A stretch of DNA of 23,567 bases, taken from assembly GCA_012728465.1 (NCBI GenBank), contig JAAYFB010000284.1, forward strand, positions 1 through 23,567, written 5' to 3'. Shown piece after piece: positions 7,553-16,990 of the stretch (the stretch's first letter is position 1; each line of letters opens with the position of its first letter). The notes beneath the pieces were generated by a model, which did no database searches, was not told the origin of the DNA, and saw only the letters and a program-made list of their open reading frames with translations. Made by a program: the position numbers and the translations under genes. The DNA is from Proteiniphilum sp. GTDB taxonomy: Bacteria; Bacteroidota; Bacteroidia; Bacteroidales; Dysgonomonadaceae.

Positions 7553-9459
7553 GGCCAATAAGTATATCAATATTCATATCATTTTCTATTATTCTCTTTT
7601 CTGCCCCACTAAGTTTATATGGTCAGGGAGTAGCAGAAAAAGACCTTAATGCTTATCTGTTTGCTTATTTCACTGGAAATGATCCTGAGGAAGAAGCTGT
7701 TAATTTTGCAGTAAGTGTAGATGGATATAACTTTTATGCTCTTAATGACAATAAACCTATTATTAATTCAAAAGATATTAGCTCCGAGGCTGGTGTGCGT
7801 GATCCACATATAATCAGAACTGAGGATGGCAAATCATTCTTGATGGTGGTAACCGATATGCAGTCATCAAAAGGGTGGGAGTCTAATAGAGCAATGGTAT
7901 TATTGAAATCGGATGATTTAATAAACTGGACTTCTAGTATTGTCAATATTCAAGATAGGTTTGATGGGCAAGATGATTTATTACGAGTATGGGCCCCTCA
8001 AACTATATACGATCATGAGGTAGGTAAATATATGGTGTATTGGTCTATGAAGCATGGTGATGGTCCCGACATCATATATTACTCATATGCGAATGATGAT
8101 TTCTCTGATTTGGAAACAGAACCTAAACAGTTATTCTTCCCCAAATCTGGCAAGTCGTGTATAGATGGCGATATTGTGTTGAAAGATAGTGTGTATCATA
8201 TGTTCTACAAAACTGAAGGGCATGGTAATGGTATTAAAAGGGCCATCACTTGTTCTCTAACCTCAGGTAAGTGGAAAGAGTTTGATAACTATGTTCAAAA
8301 AACTAATGAGTCCGTTGAAGGCTCTAGTGTTTACAAGTTGAATCATGAGAATAGATACATAATGATGTATGATGTGTACATAAAGGGAGAGTATCAATTT
8401 ATTGAAAGTAACGATTTTATCGACTTCAATATTGTAGATAAAGAAATGTCTATGGATTTTAAGCCACGCCATGGCAGTATTGTATCTATTACAAATAGTG
8501 AGCTTAGGTGCCTTTATGAAAAATGGGGTAAACCTTCCAAAATAGAAGACATTGCAAATAATAATCCTGTGTTAGAGGGGTATTATGCAGATCCTGATAT
8601 CATGTATTCTAATAAGACGGGCAAGTATTATATTTACCCTACAAGTGATGGCTATATGAATTGGGGAGGTTATTATTTTAAGGCGTTTTCGTCTGATAAC
8701 CTTAAAGATTGGACAGATGAGGGGGTAATATTAGATTTAAAAAGTGATGTGTCATGGGCCGATCGAAACGCTTGGGCTCCTGATATTATTGAGAAGAGAG
8801 TAAGCAGAGATAAGTATGAGTATTATTACTATTTTACTGCAGCTCAAAAAATAGGAGTTGCTGTTTCTGACAATCCTACAGGGCCATTTGTAGATTCTGG
8901 CACACCACTAATAAGCTCTAAGCCAGAGGGAGTGAGCGGAGGTCAGGAAATAGATCCTAACGTGTTTTGGGATCCTAAAAGCAAGAGGAACTATTTGTAT
9001 TGGGGAAATGGATATTTGGCTGTTGCGGAGCTAAATAAGGATATGATTTCATTAAAACCTAATACAACAAAGGTAATCACACCCGATGATACGTTTAGGG
9101 AGGGCATTTATGTTATCTATAGAGATGGGGTTTATTACTTTCTTTGGTCGGAAGACGATACCAGGAGTGAGAATTACCGTGTGAGATATGGTACTTCAAA
9201 GTCACCACTAGGACCTATTGATATTCCTGAAGATAATTTGATATTAGAGAAACGAGTTGCTGATGGTATTTATGGTACAGGTCATAACTCGGTTTTAAAT
9301 ATTCCGAATACAGATGAATGGTACATAGTGTATCACCGATTTAGTATTCCCAATGGCATTAAGATGGGAGATGCAGCTGGCTATCATCGCGAGGTTTGTA
9401 TGGATAAGTTAGAGTTTGAGGAGGATGGCAGGATTAAAAAAGTTGTACCATCACTGTAG
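7549..9459 (+). CDS. Exported protein with two GH43 domains
   Basis: A 636-residue protein with an N-terminal signal peptide (about 1-25) and two five-bladed beta-propeller GH43 domains. GH43 enzymes are inverting arabinofuranosidases, xylosidases or galactosidases. Domain 1 (about 33-325) shows base Asp85 (VRDPH), Asp206 in the IDGDIV motif and acid Glu257 (VEGS); the usual WAPD is WAPQ at 148-151. Domain 2 (about 340-636) shows Asp348 (YADPD), WAPD at 409-412, Asp469 (EIDPN), Glu518 (REG) and a GTGHN motif near His579. Both catalytic triads therefore look complete. It overlaps the GH2 stop by 4 nt and shares its operon, so the two enzymes likely act on the same glycan. Substrate assignment is inference only. 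Confidence 0.88.
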   Translation: MRPISISIFISFSIILFSAPLSLYGQGVAEKDLNAYLFAYFTGNDPEEEAVNFAVSVDGYNFYALNDNKPIINSKDISSEAGVRDPHIIRTEDGKSFLMVVTDMQSSKGWESNRAMVLLKSDDLINWTSSIVNIQDRFDGQDDLLRVWAPQTIYDHEVGKYMVYWSMKHGDGPDIIYYSYANDDFSDLETEPKQLFFPKSGKSCIDGDIVLKDSVYHMFYKTEGHGNGIKRAITCSLTSGKWKEFDNYVQKTNESVEGSSVYKLNHENRYIMMYDVYIKGEYQFIESNDFIDFNIVDKEMSMDFKPRHGSIVSITNSELRCLYEKWGKPSKIEDIANNNPVLEGYYADPDIMYSNKTGKYYIYPTSDGYMNWGGYYFKAFSSDNLKDWTDEGVILDLKSDVSWADRNAWAPDIIEKRVSRDKYEYYYYFTAAQKIGVAVSDNPTGPFVDSGTPLISSKPEGVSGGQEIDPNVFWDPKSKRNYLYWGNGYLAVAELNKDMISLKPNTTKVITPDDTFREGIYVIYRDGVYYFLWSEDDTRSENYRVRYGTSKSPLGPIDIPEDNLILEKRVADGIYGTGHNSVLNIPNTDEWYIVYHRFSIPNGIKMGDAAGYHREVCMDKLEFEEDGRIKKVVPSL

Positions 9460-9489
9460 AATAAATATATTTGGGTATTGTATAAATAA

Positions 9490-9523
9490 AAAAACGTCAT
9501 AGATCGCTTTCTATGACGTTTTT
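9490..9523. terminator. Bidirectional terminator between GH43 and M60 genes
   Basis: A perfect 14-bp stem (9490-9503 with 9510-9523, 6-nt loop) has A-runs on the left and T-runs on the right, so it can end transcripts from either side. It lies between two convergent genes. Confidence 0.9.
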
Positions 9524-9549
9524 CTGTATATGCAAATTGAATGATTAAT

Positions 9550-11361
9550 TTAAATCACATCAATTCTCTTTCCATCCCAACCTACTGCTTTAACAGAAGT
9601 GGTCCCTTCAGGAGTATGGACAGTTGTAGTTTTAACATCATTCGATCCTGCACCTACAAAGGCTACCTTGATAAGCTTGTCGTTTTCGTATGTTTCGAAT
9701 GCTACAGCATTTTTCCAAGCATCGTTATTAACAGTAATCAAGTTTTCACCTTCTGTAAATCCTTTACCAGTTGTTCCTACTAGTGCAGCTTTGTTTTTAT
9801 AAACGTCAGTGCTATTTGCAGTAATGTAGTGTAGAACGGGAGTTGATGGCTTGCTATATTTAGATGCATATTTCTTTACATCCTTAATATCATCCTCTGT
9901 AATAGTCATCTGTGAGCATGTGTAATCATCAACCCATAAGTCGATAGGATATAGCATACGAGACATCTCAAAGAAGTCGGTTAAGTCTAGTTGTGCTGCA
10001 TCACAAGCATTTTTTATGAAGTTGAGTTGGTAATAACTAGCTTCTTTTTCCTCATGAAGGGGTAAAGTTATTGCCTTATTGTAAATGTCGGCATAAAAAT
10101 CTGGATTGCTCCACTCATTACCTTCACCAGCCACTGCAAAGTATAGTTGCAACTGCCAAAGTGGAACAAGTTTTACAAAATGATCACCACCCCAGTCACG
10201 TGGACGCTCTCTGTCCCATCTGTCATTTCCTGCTTGAGTAAGCCATGGTTGGTTATGTACAAATGCACTCTCCATGTAAGCAGTAATTCTACCTCCAATT
10301 TTGGATCCATCATAGTCGGTAAGCTTCTCACGCTCAAGTTTGGGGCTATCTGTATTGTATATGTATTGTGTCCAAACTGAAAAAATGTTGTTTGTAACCT
10401 CTGTTGTGCCTGTCCATTTCATGTTAGGGCGCACTTGGTTTACGTGTCCAAACTCGTGTGCCACTCCCCAGCTATTTTTTCTCAATCTTTCTACATTTGC
10501 TACATCCTTCATCGTATCGTCATGAAATGCAGCTCCTATACCATCGGCATGCATAAATCCTTTCCAAATAACGCGACCAAACATATGGTTTTTAGGAACC
10601 ATGTCATATTTTATTAATCCCATTATTTGATGTTGGATGCCTATTATAGAGTCATATAGCTGTATTAGTTCTACACCATTGTTGGGTGACTCACGTTTTA
10701 ATGACTCAACTGCATATGCAATATGAGTTTGCTTGCCAACAATATCTAGAACTGGGCTTGTCGCATTTGCAAGTAGGTTTACCCAGTCATTATTGTTGTT
10801 TTTGCTTACATCAAATACTCCATTTACTTTGCCACCCAAAATATGAATTTCTATCTTGTGATCTGTCACTTCTGTTTCAGAGAAGTATTCAATATAGCTG
10901 TTGCCTTTGTTTTTGATGTCAATATAATTGTATCCTTCAGTAAGTGGGTATTTATTATCTTTGAAGTGTTCATCTCCCCAGTTGGTAACTCTAAGGTTTA
11001 TACTAGCACCATTAGTATTTCCTACCCATAACACGGCTTTGTCACCCTCCTCAAAATATATACCTGTAGGATTTTCGAATTGAGAATAAGGACTAGTTTT
11101 TAATTGTTTTGCTAGTGCTCCTGGCGATAAGTAGCACTCATAGTTTTTTAATCTTTCTTTGATGGGATATGTACCATTAATTATTTCAAGAGCAGCCTCT
11201 TTCAAAACAGGAGAGTCAATCTTGTCAATACTTTTTTTATTAGTTCTCTTTTTTAGAGTAGTTAGCTTCTCATCATAAAAAGGAATCTTCGTTGTCTTTG
11301 TTTGCCCCCATCCTACTTGAATTGTAAGTGCAAATAATAGTAATAGTGTTATTTTCTTCAT
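9550..11361 (-). CDS. Secreted M60-like zinc metallopeptidase
   Basis: A 603-residue protein with a signal peptide (MKKITLLLLFALTIQVGWGQ). The zinc motif HEFGH is at residues 302-306, with a likely third ligand Glu321 (TTE) 15 residues on, the HExxH-x(8-28)-E layout of M60/enhancin-like peptidases. The motif is followed by VNQ, as is typical of the family. An N-terminal region (about 40-95) precedes a beta-rich segment (about 95-190) and the catalytic part (about 200-500). The last 90 residues look like an Ig-like domain. Characterised bacterial relatives cleave mucin-type glycoproteins, so together with the convergent GH2-GH43 operon a role in breaking down glycosylated proteins is plausible, but this is inference. 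Confidence 0.88.
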   Translation of the reverse strand: MKKITLLLLFALTIQVGWGQTKTTKIPFYDEKLTTLKKRTNKKSIDKIDSPVLKEAALEIINGTYPIKERLKNYECYLSPGALAKQLKTSPYSQFENPTGIYFEEGDKAVLWVGNTNGASINLRVTNWGDEHFKDNKYPLTEGYNYIDIKNKGNSYIEYFSETEVTDHKIEIHILGGKVNGVFDVSKNNNNDWVNLLANATSPVLDIVGKQTHIAYAVESLKRESPNNGVELIQLYDSIIGIQHQIMGLIKYDMVPKNHMFGRVIWKGFMHADGIGAAFHDDTMKDVANVERLRKNSWGVAHEFGHVNQVRPNMKWTGTTEVTNNIFSVWTQYIYNTDSPKLEREKLTDYDGSKIGGRITAYMESAFVHNQPWLTQAGNDRWDRERPRDWGGDHFVKLVPLWQLQLYFAVAGEGNEWSNPDFYADIYNKAITLPLHEEKEASYYQLNFIKNACDAAQLDLTDFFEMSRMLYPIDLWVDDYTCSQMTITEDDIKDVKKYASKYSKPSTPVLHYITANSTDVYKNKAALVGTTGKGFTEGENLITVNNDAWKNAVAFETYENDKLIKVAFVGAGSNDVKTTTVHTPEGTTSVKAVGWDGKRIDVI

Positions 11362-11437
11362 CTCTTAAATAAAACATATTTGATATTTGTATTTTCGACC
11401 ATTGAATTTAAGTAATGTATATTTTACAATTATTGCA

Positions 11438-11445
11438 CAAACATA
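11438..11445 (-). promoter_or_regulatory. Candidate -7 element for the M60 gene
   Basis: The minus strand reads TATGTTTG, an exact TAnnTTTG match, about 76 nt before the start codon. The -33 element is not evident. Confidence 0.4.
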
Positions 11446-11540
11446 TAAAAATATTTTTTATAAATATTCTTTTCACCTTGTTTCATTGACAATTCCTCCA
11501 CTAAAACCAATTATTCGAATTAGGTCAATTCAAATATTTG

Positions 11541-11548
11541 TATATTTG
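11541..11548 (+). promoter_or_regulatory. Candidate -7 element for wecB
   Basis: TATATTTG matches TAnnTTTG exactly and places the transcript start near 11555. This supports the ATG at 11577 over the in-frame TTG at 11538, which lies upstream of this element. No clear -33 element is seen. Confidence 0.5.
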
Positions 11549-11576
11549 TGAAATATATTCTAAAACAGATAACATA

Positions 11577-12695
11577 ATGTCAGATAAGATACTTAGTATA
11601 TCAATAATTGCTGGGGCACGTCCAAATTTCATGAAGATAGCACCTTTGATCCATGCTATAGAAAAGATAAATAATCAAGATTCAAAAAAGATAGATTACA
11701 GGTTGATACACACTGGACAGCATTATGATAAGAATATGAGTGGTACTTTTTTTGATGAACTCAATATTCCAGAACCAAATGCAAACCTAGGCGTAGGGGG
11801 TGGCACACAAGCAGAACAAACTGCAGGTATAATGATTGCTTTTGAAAAAGAATTATTAGCAAACCCCGTGGATATGGTGATAGTTGTTGGTGATGTCACG
11901 TCGACTATGGCTTGTTCAATTGTTGCTAAAAAACTGAACACTAAGGTTGCACACGTTGAGGCTGGTATTCGCTCGTGGGATTTGACTATGCCTGAGGAGA
12001 TAAACAGAATGGTGACTGACGCATTAGCTGATTACTACTTTGCTACAACACAATTAGCCGTTGATAATCTATTAAATAGTGGAGCAAAGACAGAAAATAT
12101 ATTTTTAGTTGGCAATGTTATGATTGATACTCTTCTAGCAAACATGCCTAAACTTAAAAAGCCAGAGATATTCGATTCTTTAAACCTTGAGAAGGGTAAA
12201 TATATAGTTATGACAATGCACCGTCCAGCAAATGTGGATGCAGCTGAGAAGCTACAGTCTTCTATTGATGCAATAGTATCGAATGTTGATAGCTTACCTG
12301 TGCTTTTTCCTATACATCCCCGTACTGCCAAGATATTTGATGAATTTGGTATCAAAGCCACTAATTTGCATATAATCGAACCACTTGGTTATTTAGAGTT
12401 TAATTATTTGGTGAATCATTCAAAGGCTGTTATCACTGATTCGGGAGGAATTACTGAAGAGACAACGGTTATGGGTATTCCTTGCATAACTTTGAGAGAC
12501 AATACGGAACGTCCTGAGACATGCACAATAGGAACTAATGAGCTTATAGGAACTAATCCTGATGCAATTGCTCCAGCTTTGCAAAAGTTGTTTTCTGGAA
12601 ATTGGAAAAAAGGTGGTATTCCTCCTTTGTGGGATGGTATGGCTGCAAAAAGAATTGTAGAAGTGTTGGTAAATAAATGTAGGGATAGCAACTAG
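11577..12695 (+). CDS. wecB: UDP-N-acetylglucosamine 2-epimerase (non-hydrolysing)
   Basis: A 372-residue cytosolic enzyme that interconverts UDP-GlcNAc and UDP-ManNAc, feeding ManNAc-derived sugars into surface polysaccharide. Family motifs in order: GARPNFMK near residue 10, HTGQHYD near 43, GDVTSTMACS near 103, VAHVEAGIRS near 124, PEEINRM near 137, and DSGGITEETTVMGIPCITLR followed by DNTERPET near 290-315. The length is normal. The ATG at 11577 is preferred to the upstream TTG because a promoter element lies between them and the family begins near this Met. The gene converges with mltF, 3 bp apart, and belongs functionally with the dTDP-sugar genes nearby. No UDP-ManNAc dehydrogenase is adjacent. 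Confidence 0.95.
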   Translation: MSDKILSISIIAGARPNFMKIAPLIHAIEKINNQDSKKIDYRLIHTGQHYDKNMSGTFFDELNIPEPNANLGVGGGTQAEQTAGIMIAFEKELLANPVDMVIVVGDVTSTMACSIVAKKLNTKVAHVEAGIRSWDLTMPEEINRMVTDALADYYFATTQLAVDNLLNSGAKTENIFLVGNVMIDTLLANMPKLKKPEIFDSLNLEKGKYIVMTMHRPANVDAAEKLQSSIDAIVSNVDSLPVLFPIHPRTAKIFDEFGIKATNLHIIEPLGYLEFNYLVNHSKAVITDSGGITEETTVMGIPCITLRDNTERPETCTIGTNELIGTNPDAIAPALQKLFSGNWKKGGIPPLWDGMAAKRIVEVLVNKCRDSN

Positions 12696-12698
12696 ATT

Positions 12699-14084
12699 TT
12701 ATTTAACTTGTTGCTTATATATCTGCCATCCATTCATTACGTTATTTACGTAATTGATGGTTTCATCAGCTCTAAAATAGCCCGATTTACTTAATGGGTC
12801 TTTATAATATTGTTCTAGACGTTTAAGGTCAAGGTATTTTTCTACATTTCCTTCCCAAATATCTTTGTTAGCATCGTACTTTTGAGCCAGTGCTCGTGCA
12901 TCTAATATATGTCCTATACCACCGTTATATGATGCTAATGCAAGCTTTATGCGCTCTTCTTCGTTTTCGACTGTTGAGAAGGTATCAATCAAGTTGCGTA
13001 AATATTGTGACCCTAGACTAATATTTATTTCTGGGATATAAATCTCATCACTATTTTCAATCCCCAAAGATCTTGCTGTGGCGGGCATAATACCCATCAA
13101 ACCACCTGCTCCAGCCCATGATTTGACTTCTGGATCGAACGTAGATTCGTAAAAAGATATTGATGCAAGTAACCTCCAATCTAAATCATGCTTGGTTCCA
13201 TATTCTTTAAAGTATTTGTCCCAATGTGATATCTGGCTTGAAGATATAAATGGAGTACTTGACTGTTGTGAAAGTGGAATAAACCCTTTTGATGCCTCAA
13301 AGTATCTTTTGGCGAATCTAATATCAGATTGCTCTTTGTGAGCCCTATCTATCCAAGCATTTAGTGAGTCAGCAAGCACCGGTGAGTCTTTTCTAACAGC
13401 CCAAGATGTGCGTTGATCGAAGCTAACAGGTAGGTCAATATCAATATTTCTAAAATAGGTGTGATTAACTCTTGCCACATTGTTCTCTGCTACTGTGTAT
13501 TTTATCTCTCCTTTCGATACCATTCGAATTAGATCTTCTACCACAAGTGAGTCGTTATCAGTATGCATAATATTTATACCACCTCCAATTTCACTATTTA
13601 GGTTCTCCATCCTTGATTCGTACTTCGAATTCTTTAGTACATATATGTCTTTTCCTATTAATTCAGTTACATCTTTTAGTATAGAGTCTGAAGGTTCAGA
13701 GTTTTGCACTAGTACCTGGTGAGATATTTGATTCAGTCCACAGTATAGTACTGAGTCTTTTCTTTCATTCTCAATAGGATTGCTAAATGCAATTACGTCT
13801 CCCTCATTATTGTTGAGCATTTTATATAACTCCGAGTTGTTTGGTGCTAGTATTATCTTTAAGACCAATCCTTGGTCATTTGCAAAGCTTTTTATCATGT
13901 CGTAGTGATATCCCATCTCTTGATCGCGATAAATAAAGTATGATGTGGAGGTGTTTAAGGTGAGCACACGCAGAGTATCTCCGTTCAATATTTGCTGAAA
14001 GTCATTGAACTGAGACTCGTGAGTGTTTTTACAGCTAGTTAGTAATATCGCAATTGATACGATGGTTCTAAAAAAAGTATTCAT
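12699..14084 (-). CDS. mltF: MltF-like lytic murein transglycosylase, lipoprotein
   Basis: A 461-residue protein with a lipoprotein signal (lipobox LLTSC, Cys18), so probably anchored in the outer membrane facing the periplasm. An N-terminal solute-binding (SBP_bac_3-like) domain (about 35-265) precedes a C-terminal SLT lysozyme-like domain (about 290-430), the MltF architecture. The SLT domain has catalytic Glu313 in SFYESTFDP, followed by AGAGGLMGIMPATARSLG and ALASYNGG. It cleaves the glycan strand of peptidoglycan, forming 1,6-anhydro-MurNAc ends. It lies 48 bp after rfbB on the same strand with no visible terminator between, so it is probably the last gene of the rfbA-rfbC-rfbB transcript. 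Confidence 0.93.
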   Translation of the reverse strand: MNTFFRTIVSIAILLTSCKNTHESQFNDFQQILNGDTLRVLTLNTSTSYFIYRDQEMGYHYDMIKSFANDQGLVLKIILAPNNSELYKMLNNNEGDVIAFSNPIENERKDSVLYCGLNQISHQVLVQNSEPSDSILKDVTELIGKDIYVLKNSKYESRMENLNSEIGGGINIMHTDNDSLVVEDLIRMVSKGEIKYTVAENNVARVNHTYFRNIDIDLPVSFDQRTSWAVRKDSPVLADSLNAWIDRAHKEQSDIRFAKRYFEASKGFIPLSQQSSTPFISSSQISHWDKYFKEYGTKHDLDWRLLASISFYESTFDPEVKSWAGAGGLMGIMPATARSLGIENSDEIYIPEINISLGSQYLRNLIDTFSTVENEEERIKLALASYNGGIGHILDARALAQKYDANKDIWEGNVEKYLDLKRLEQYYKDPLSKSGYFRADETINYVNNVMNGWQIYKQQVK

Positions 14085-14132
14085 TTAGTATGTGGTAGCA
14101 GTTTTGTTTAGCATTATCCCTTAGTTTGTCTT

Positions 14133-15215
14133 TTACCTATCACGATACATGTTATCGTAATACCTTTGATAGTCGCCACTTGTAACATTATCAAGCCACT
14201 TTTGATTTTCTAAATACCATTTTACTGTAATCTCTATGCCCTCTTCAAATTGTAGCGAAGGTTTCCACCCCAACTCGTTTTTCAACTTGGTTGAGTCTAT
14301 GGCATACCTTAGATCATGACCTGCACGATCTGTTACATAAGTGATAAGATTATCTGATGTGCCTTCGGCGCGACCCAAAAGCCTGTCCACTGTTTTGATA
14401 ATTACTTTTATCAAATCAATATTGGTCCATTCGTTAAACCCTCCGATGTTATAAGTCTCCCTTATTTTTCCTTCGTGAAAAATAACATCGATAGCTCTTG
14501 CATGATCGTTTACCCATAGCCAATCTCTCACATTTTCGCCCTTTCCATATACGGGAAGGGGTTTGTTATGCCTAATATTATTAATAAAAAGAGGTATAAG
14601 TTTTTCAGGAAATTGATGACTACCATAGTTGTTTGAGCAGTTTGAAATCACTATGGGAAGATTGTACGTATCGTGGTATGCACGCACGAAGTGATCCGAT
14701 GATGCTTTAGAAGCTGAGTATGGCGAGTGTGGATCGTATGCAGTACTTTCGGTGAATAGAGTTCCGTCAAAATCAAGATCGCCATACACCTCGTCTGTCG
14801 AAACATGATAAAACAGATTTCTATATTCTCCATTCACTGCTTCGCTGTTTTTCCATGTTCGCTTAGCTGCTTCAAGCAAGTTAAGTGTGCCCATTATATT
14901 AGTATGTGCAAATGCAAATGGGTCCTTAATACTTCTATCAACATGGCTTTCTGCAGCAAGATGGATGACACTATCGATATTATATTTGTGAAATATATCT
15001 TGCATGAGTTCAAAGTTGCATATGTCGGCTTTTACAAATATGTAATTCGAAGCATCCTTTACATCCTCAAGATTGGCTAAATTGCCAGCATAAGTTAGGC
15101 TATCAGCATTTATGATACGATACTGCGGATAATTGTTTATAAATCTGCGAATGACGTGCGACCCGATAAAGCCTGCACCACCAGTTATTAAAATGTTTCT
15201 TCTGAACTCTTTCAT
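14133..15215 (-). CDS. rfbB: dTDP-glucose 4,6-dehydratase
   Basis: A 360-residue extended short-chain dehydrogenase that converts dTDP-glucose to dTDP-4-keto-6-deoxyglucose with bound NAD. The Rossmann motif TGGAGFIGSH is at 11-20, HLAAESHVDRS at 85-95, the catalytic Thr-Asp-Glu at 140-142 (STDEVYGD), and Tyr166/Lys170 in PYSASKASSDHFVRAYHDTY. Full length. It is third in the rfbA-rfbC-rfbB order, 33 bp after rfbC. Its product feeds RfbC next door and, in rhamnose synthesis, RfbD, which is not in this window. Confidence 0.97.
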   Translation of the reverse strand: MKEFRRNILITGGAGFIGSHVIRRFINNYPQYRIINADSLTYAGNLANLEDVKDASNYIFVKADICNFELMQDIFHKYNIDSVIHLAAESHVDRSIKDPFAFAHTNIMGTLNLLEAAKRTWKNSEAVNGEYRNLFYHVSTDEVYGDLDFDGTLFTESTAYDPHSPYSASKASSDHFVRAYHDTYNLPIVISNCSNNYGSHQFPEKLIPLFINNIRHNKPLPVYGKGENVRDWLWVNDHARAIDVIFHEGKIRETYNIGGFNEWTNIDLIKVIIKTVDRLLGRAEGTSDNLITYVTDRAGHDLRYAIDSTKLKNELGWKPSLQFEEGIEITVKWYLENQKWLDNVTSGDYQRYYDNMYRDR

Positions 15216-15248
15216 GTTGATACTTTAATCAATGCTTATTATTTATTA

Positions 15249-15791
15249 CTATGTCAACAATGTGCTGAGCAGATTGTTTGTCTTGTCCTTATCCGAAAGT
15301 AATATATTCTCTTGGGGAATTTTCCAATCTATGTTTAGCTGTGGGTCGTTCCATAATATTGCTCCTTCCGATTGGGGGTTATAGTAGTTATCACATTTGT
15401 ATTGAAATATTGCCTCTTCGCTCAATACCGAAAAACCATGCGCAAATCCTCTTGGAATAAATAGCTGCCTCTTGTTATCTTCTGATAATTCTATTGCAAG
15501 GTGCTGTCCAAATGTTGGCGAACCCACTCTAATATCTACTGCCACATCCAAAACAGAGCCTATAACCACTCGCACCAATTTAGCTTGTGCATACTCCCCC
15601 TGTTGGAAGTGAAGTCCGCGCACTACTCCATATTTTGATTTAGACTCATTCTCTTGAACAAAATCTATTTTGCCAACAATATTTTGAAATTCTTTTTGTG
15701 AGAAAGATTCCATAAAATAACCTCGACTATCTTCAAAGATAGTTGGTTCTATAATCAGTAATCCCTCAATGTTTGTCTTTATTATTTTCAT
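15249..15791 (-). CDS. rfbC: dTDP-4-dehydrorhamnose 3,5-epimerase
   Basis: A 180-residue cupin (RmlC family) that epimerises dTDP-4-keto-6-deoxyglucose at C3 and C5. Visible motifs: DSRGYFMESF at 21-30, VRGLHFQ at 57-63 with the catalytic base His61, FIPRGFAHGF at 111-120, and FQYKCDNYY at 129-137 with the likely catalytic Tyr131. Normal length. It lies 44 bp after rfbA and 33 bp before rfbB on the same strand. Confidence 0.96.
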   Translation of the reverse strand: MKIIKTNIEGLLIIEPTIFEDSRGYFMESFSQKEFQNIVGKIDFVQENESKSKYGVVRGLHFQQGEYAQAKLVRVVIGSVLDVAVDIRVGSPTFGQHLAIELSEDNKRQLFIPRGFAHGFSVLSEEAIFQYKCDNYYNPQSEGAILWNDPQLNIDWKIPQENILLSDKDKTNNLLSTLLT

Positions 15792-15835
15792 TTAAACTGT
15801 TATCTGCGATTTATTAAAGCATTATAATATTGAAT

Positions 15836-16720
15836 TTACTTTTGCGAATGTTCGATAAGCATATGTAGATACTGTCCGTACTCATTGCTTTTCATACTAT
15901 CGGCAATTTGCTTTAACTTAATGTCATTAATCCAACCATTTTTCCATCCTATCTCCTCAAGGCAAGCAATCTTTAGCCCTTGTCGCTTTTCTAGTACCTC
16001 TACAAATGTAGATGCTTCAAAGAGGGAATCGTGAGTGCCAGTGTCAAGCCACGCAAATCCCCGACCTAGTAATTGTACATTCAGCTCTTTGTCATCTAAA
16101 AACATTTGATTAACGGTAGTAATCTCAAGTTCGCCTCGTTGAGAAGGTTTCACTTCTTTTGCAATATTTATTACACGATTAGGATAAAAGTAAAGTCCAA
16201 CTACAGCGTAATTGGATTTAGGCTCCTTCGGCTTTTCTTCAATGCTAAGTGCATTTCCTTCTGTATCAAAATCAATTACTCCGTATCTTTCGGGGTCGTT
16301 CACCCAATATCCAAATACGGTGGCCTTTTGTTTAGTTTGCGCATCTTTTACTGCTTGTTGAAGTAATCCAGTAAAGCCAATTCCGTGAAATATATTATCA
16401 CCAAGTATTAAACATACATCATCATTGCCAACAAACTTTTCACCAATAATAAAAGCCTGTGCTAATCCATCGGGTGATGGTTGCTCGGCATATTCGAACT
16501 TTACTCCATAGTCTGATCCATCTCCTAGTAAACGTTTGAAGCCTGGCAGATCGTTAGGTGTAGATATAATAAGTATCTCTCTAATTCCTGCAAGCATCAA
16601 TACAGATATCGGATAGTATATCATTGGCTTGTTGTAGATTGGAATCAATTGTTTGGAAATTCCTTTTGTTATAGGGTAGAGTCTTGACCCCGAACCACCT
16701 GCAAGAACTATTCCTTTCAT
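15836..16720 (-). CDS. rfbA: Glucose-1-phosphate thymidylyltransferase
   Basis: A 294-residue nucleotidyltransferase that makes dTDP-glucose from dTTP and glucose-1-phosphate, the first step of dTDP-deoxysugar synthesis. It begins [20 protein letters not shown], the nucleotide-binding loop, followed by [28 protein letters not shown] near 110 holds the metal-binding Asp, and [20 protein letters not shown] near 160 is the usual sugar-binding segment. [15 protein letters not shown] near 220 is also typical. Full length. It is first in the minus-strand run rfbA-rfbC-rfbB-mltF and has a candidate promoter element just upstream. Confidence 0.97.
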   Translation of the reverse strand: MKGIVLAGGSGSRLYPITKGISKQLIPIYNKPMIYYPISVLMLAGIREILIISTPNDLPGFKRLLGDGSDYGVKFEYAEQPSPDGLAQAFIIGEKFVGNDDVCLILGDNIFHGIGFTGLLQQAVKDAQTKQKATVFGYWVNDPERYGVIDFDTEGNALSIEEKPKEPKSNYAVVGLYFYPNRVINIAKEVKPSQRGELEITTVNQMFLDDKELNVQLLGRGFAWLDTGTHDSLFEASTFVEVLEKRQGLKIACLEEIGWKNGWINDIKLKQIADSMKSNEYGQYLHMLIEHSQK

Positions 16721-16754
16721 AATTATATATTTTTTTGATGAATGCTTTCGTAAA

Positions 16755-16762
16755 CAAAACTA
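16755..16762 (-). promoter_or_regulatory. Candidate -7 element for the rfb operon
   Basis: The minus strand reads TAGTTTTG (TAnnTTTG), giving a leader of about 28 nt before rfbA. A second match, TAAATTTG at 16925-16932, lies further upstream. Neither has a clear -33 partner. The 310-bp gene-free stretch 16721-17030 holds only these divergent promoter candidates. Confidence 0.4.
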
Positions 16763-16990
16763 TGAAATAAAAATGAAAATAAGTCTTAACTCTAGGTTTA
16801 TTTAATTTTGAAGAGTGAAGATGATTTAAAAGATGCACTATTACGATGTTTTGCATGCGTAGTGAGAATATGAACTTGACTCTTAGGTTGTAGATCTTTA
16901 ATAGACTCAATCAATGGGCATTTACAAATTTATATAGTCCTTGTTTGTTGATAGATACTTATTTAAGTTTATAGTTCCAAATATTCTATA

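Noticed and set aside
11538..11576. Upstream TTG start for wecB
   Set aside because: A TATATTTG promoter element (11541-11548) lies downstream of it, and homologous N-termini begin near the ATG at 11577.
16785..16889. Similar sequences CTTAACTCTAGGTT (16785) and CTTGACTCTTAGGTT (16875) upstream of rfbA as operator copies
   Set aside because: They match only with an indel and a substitution, are not palindromic, and their spacing fits no known site arrangement.
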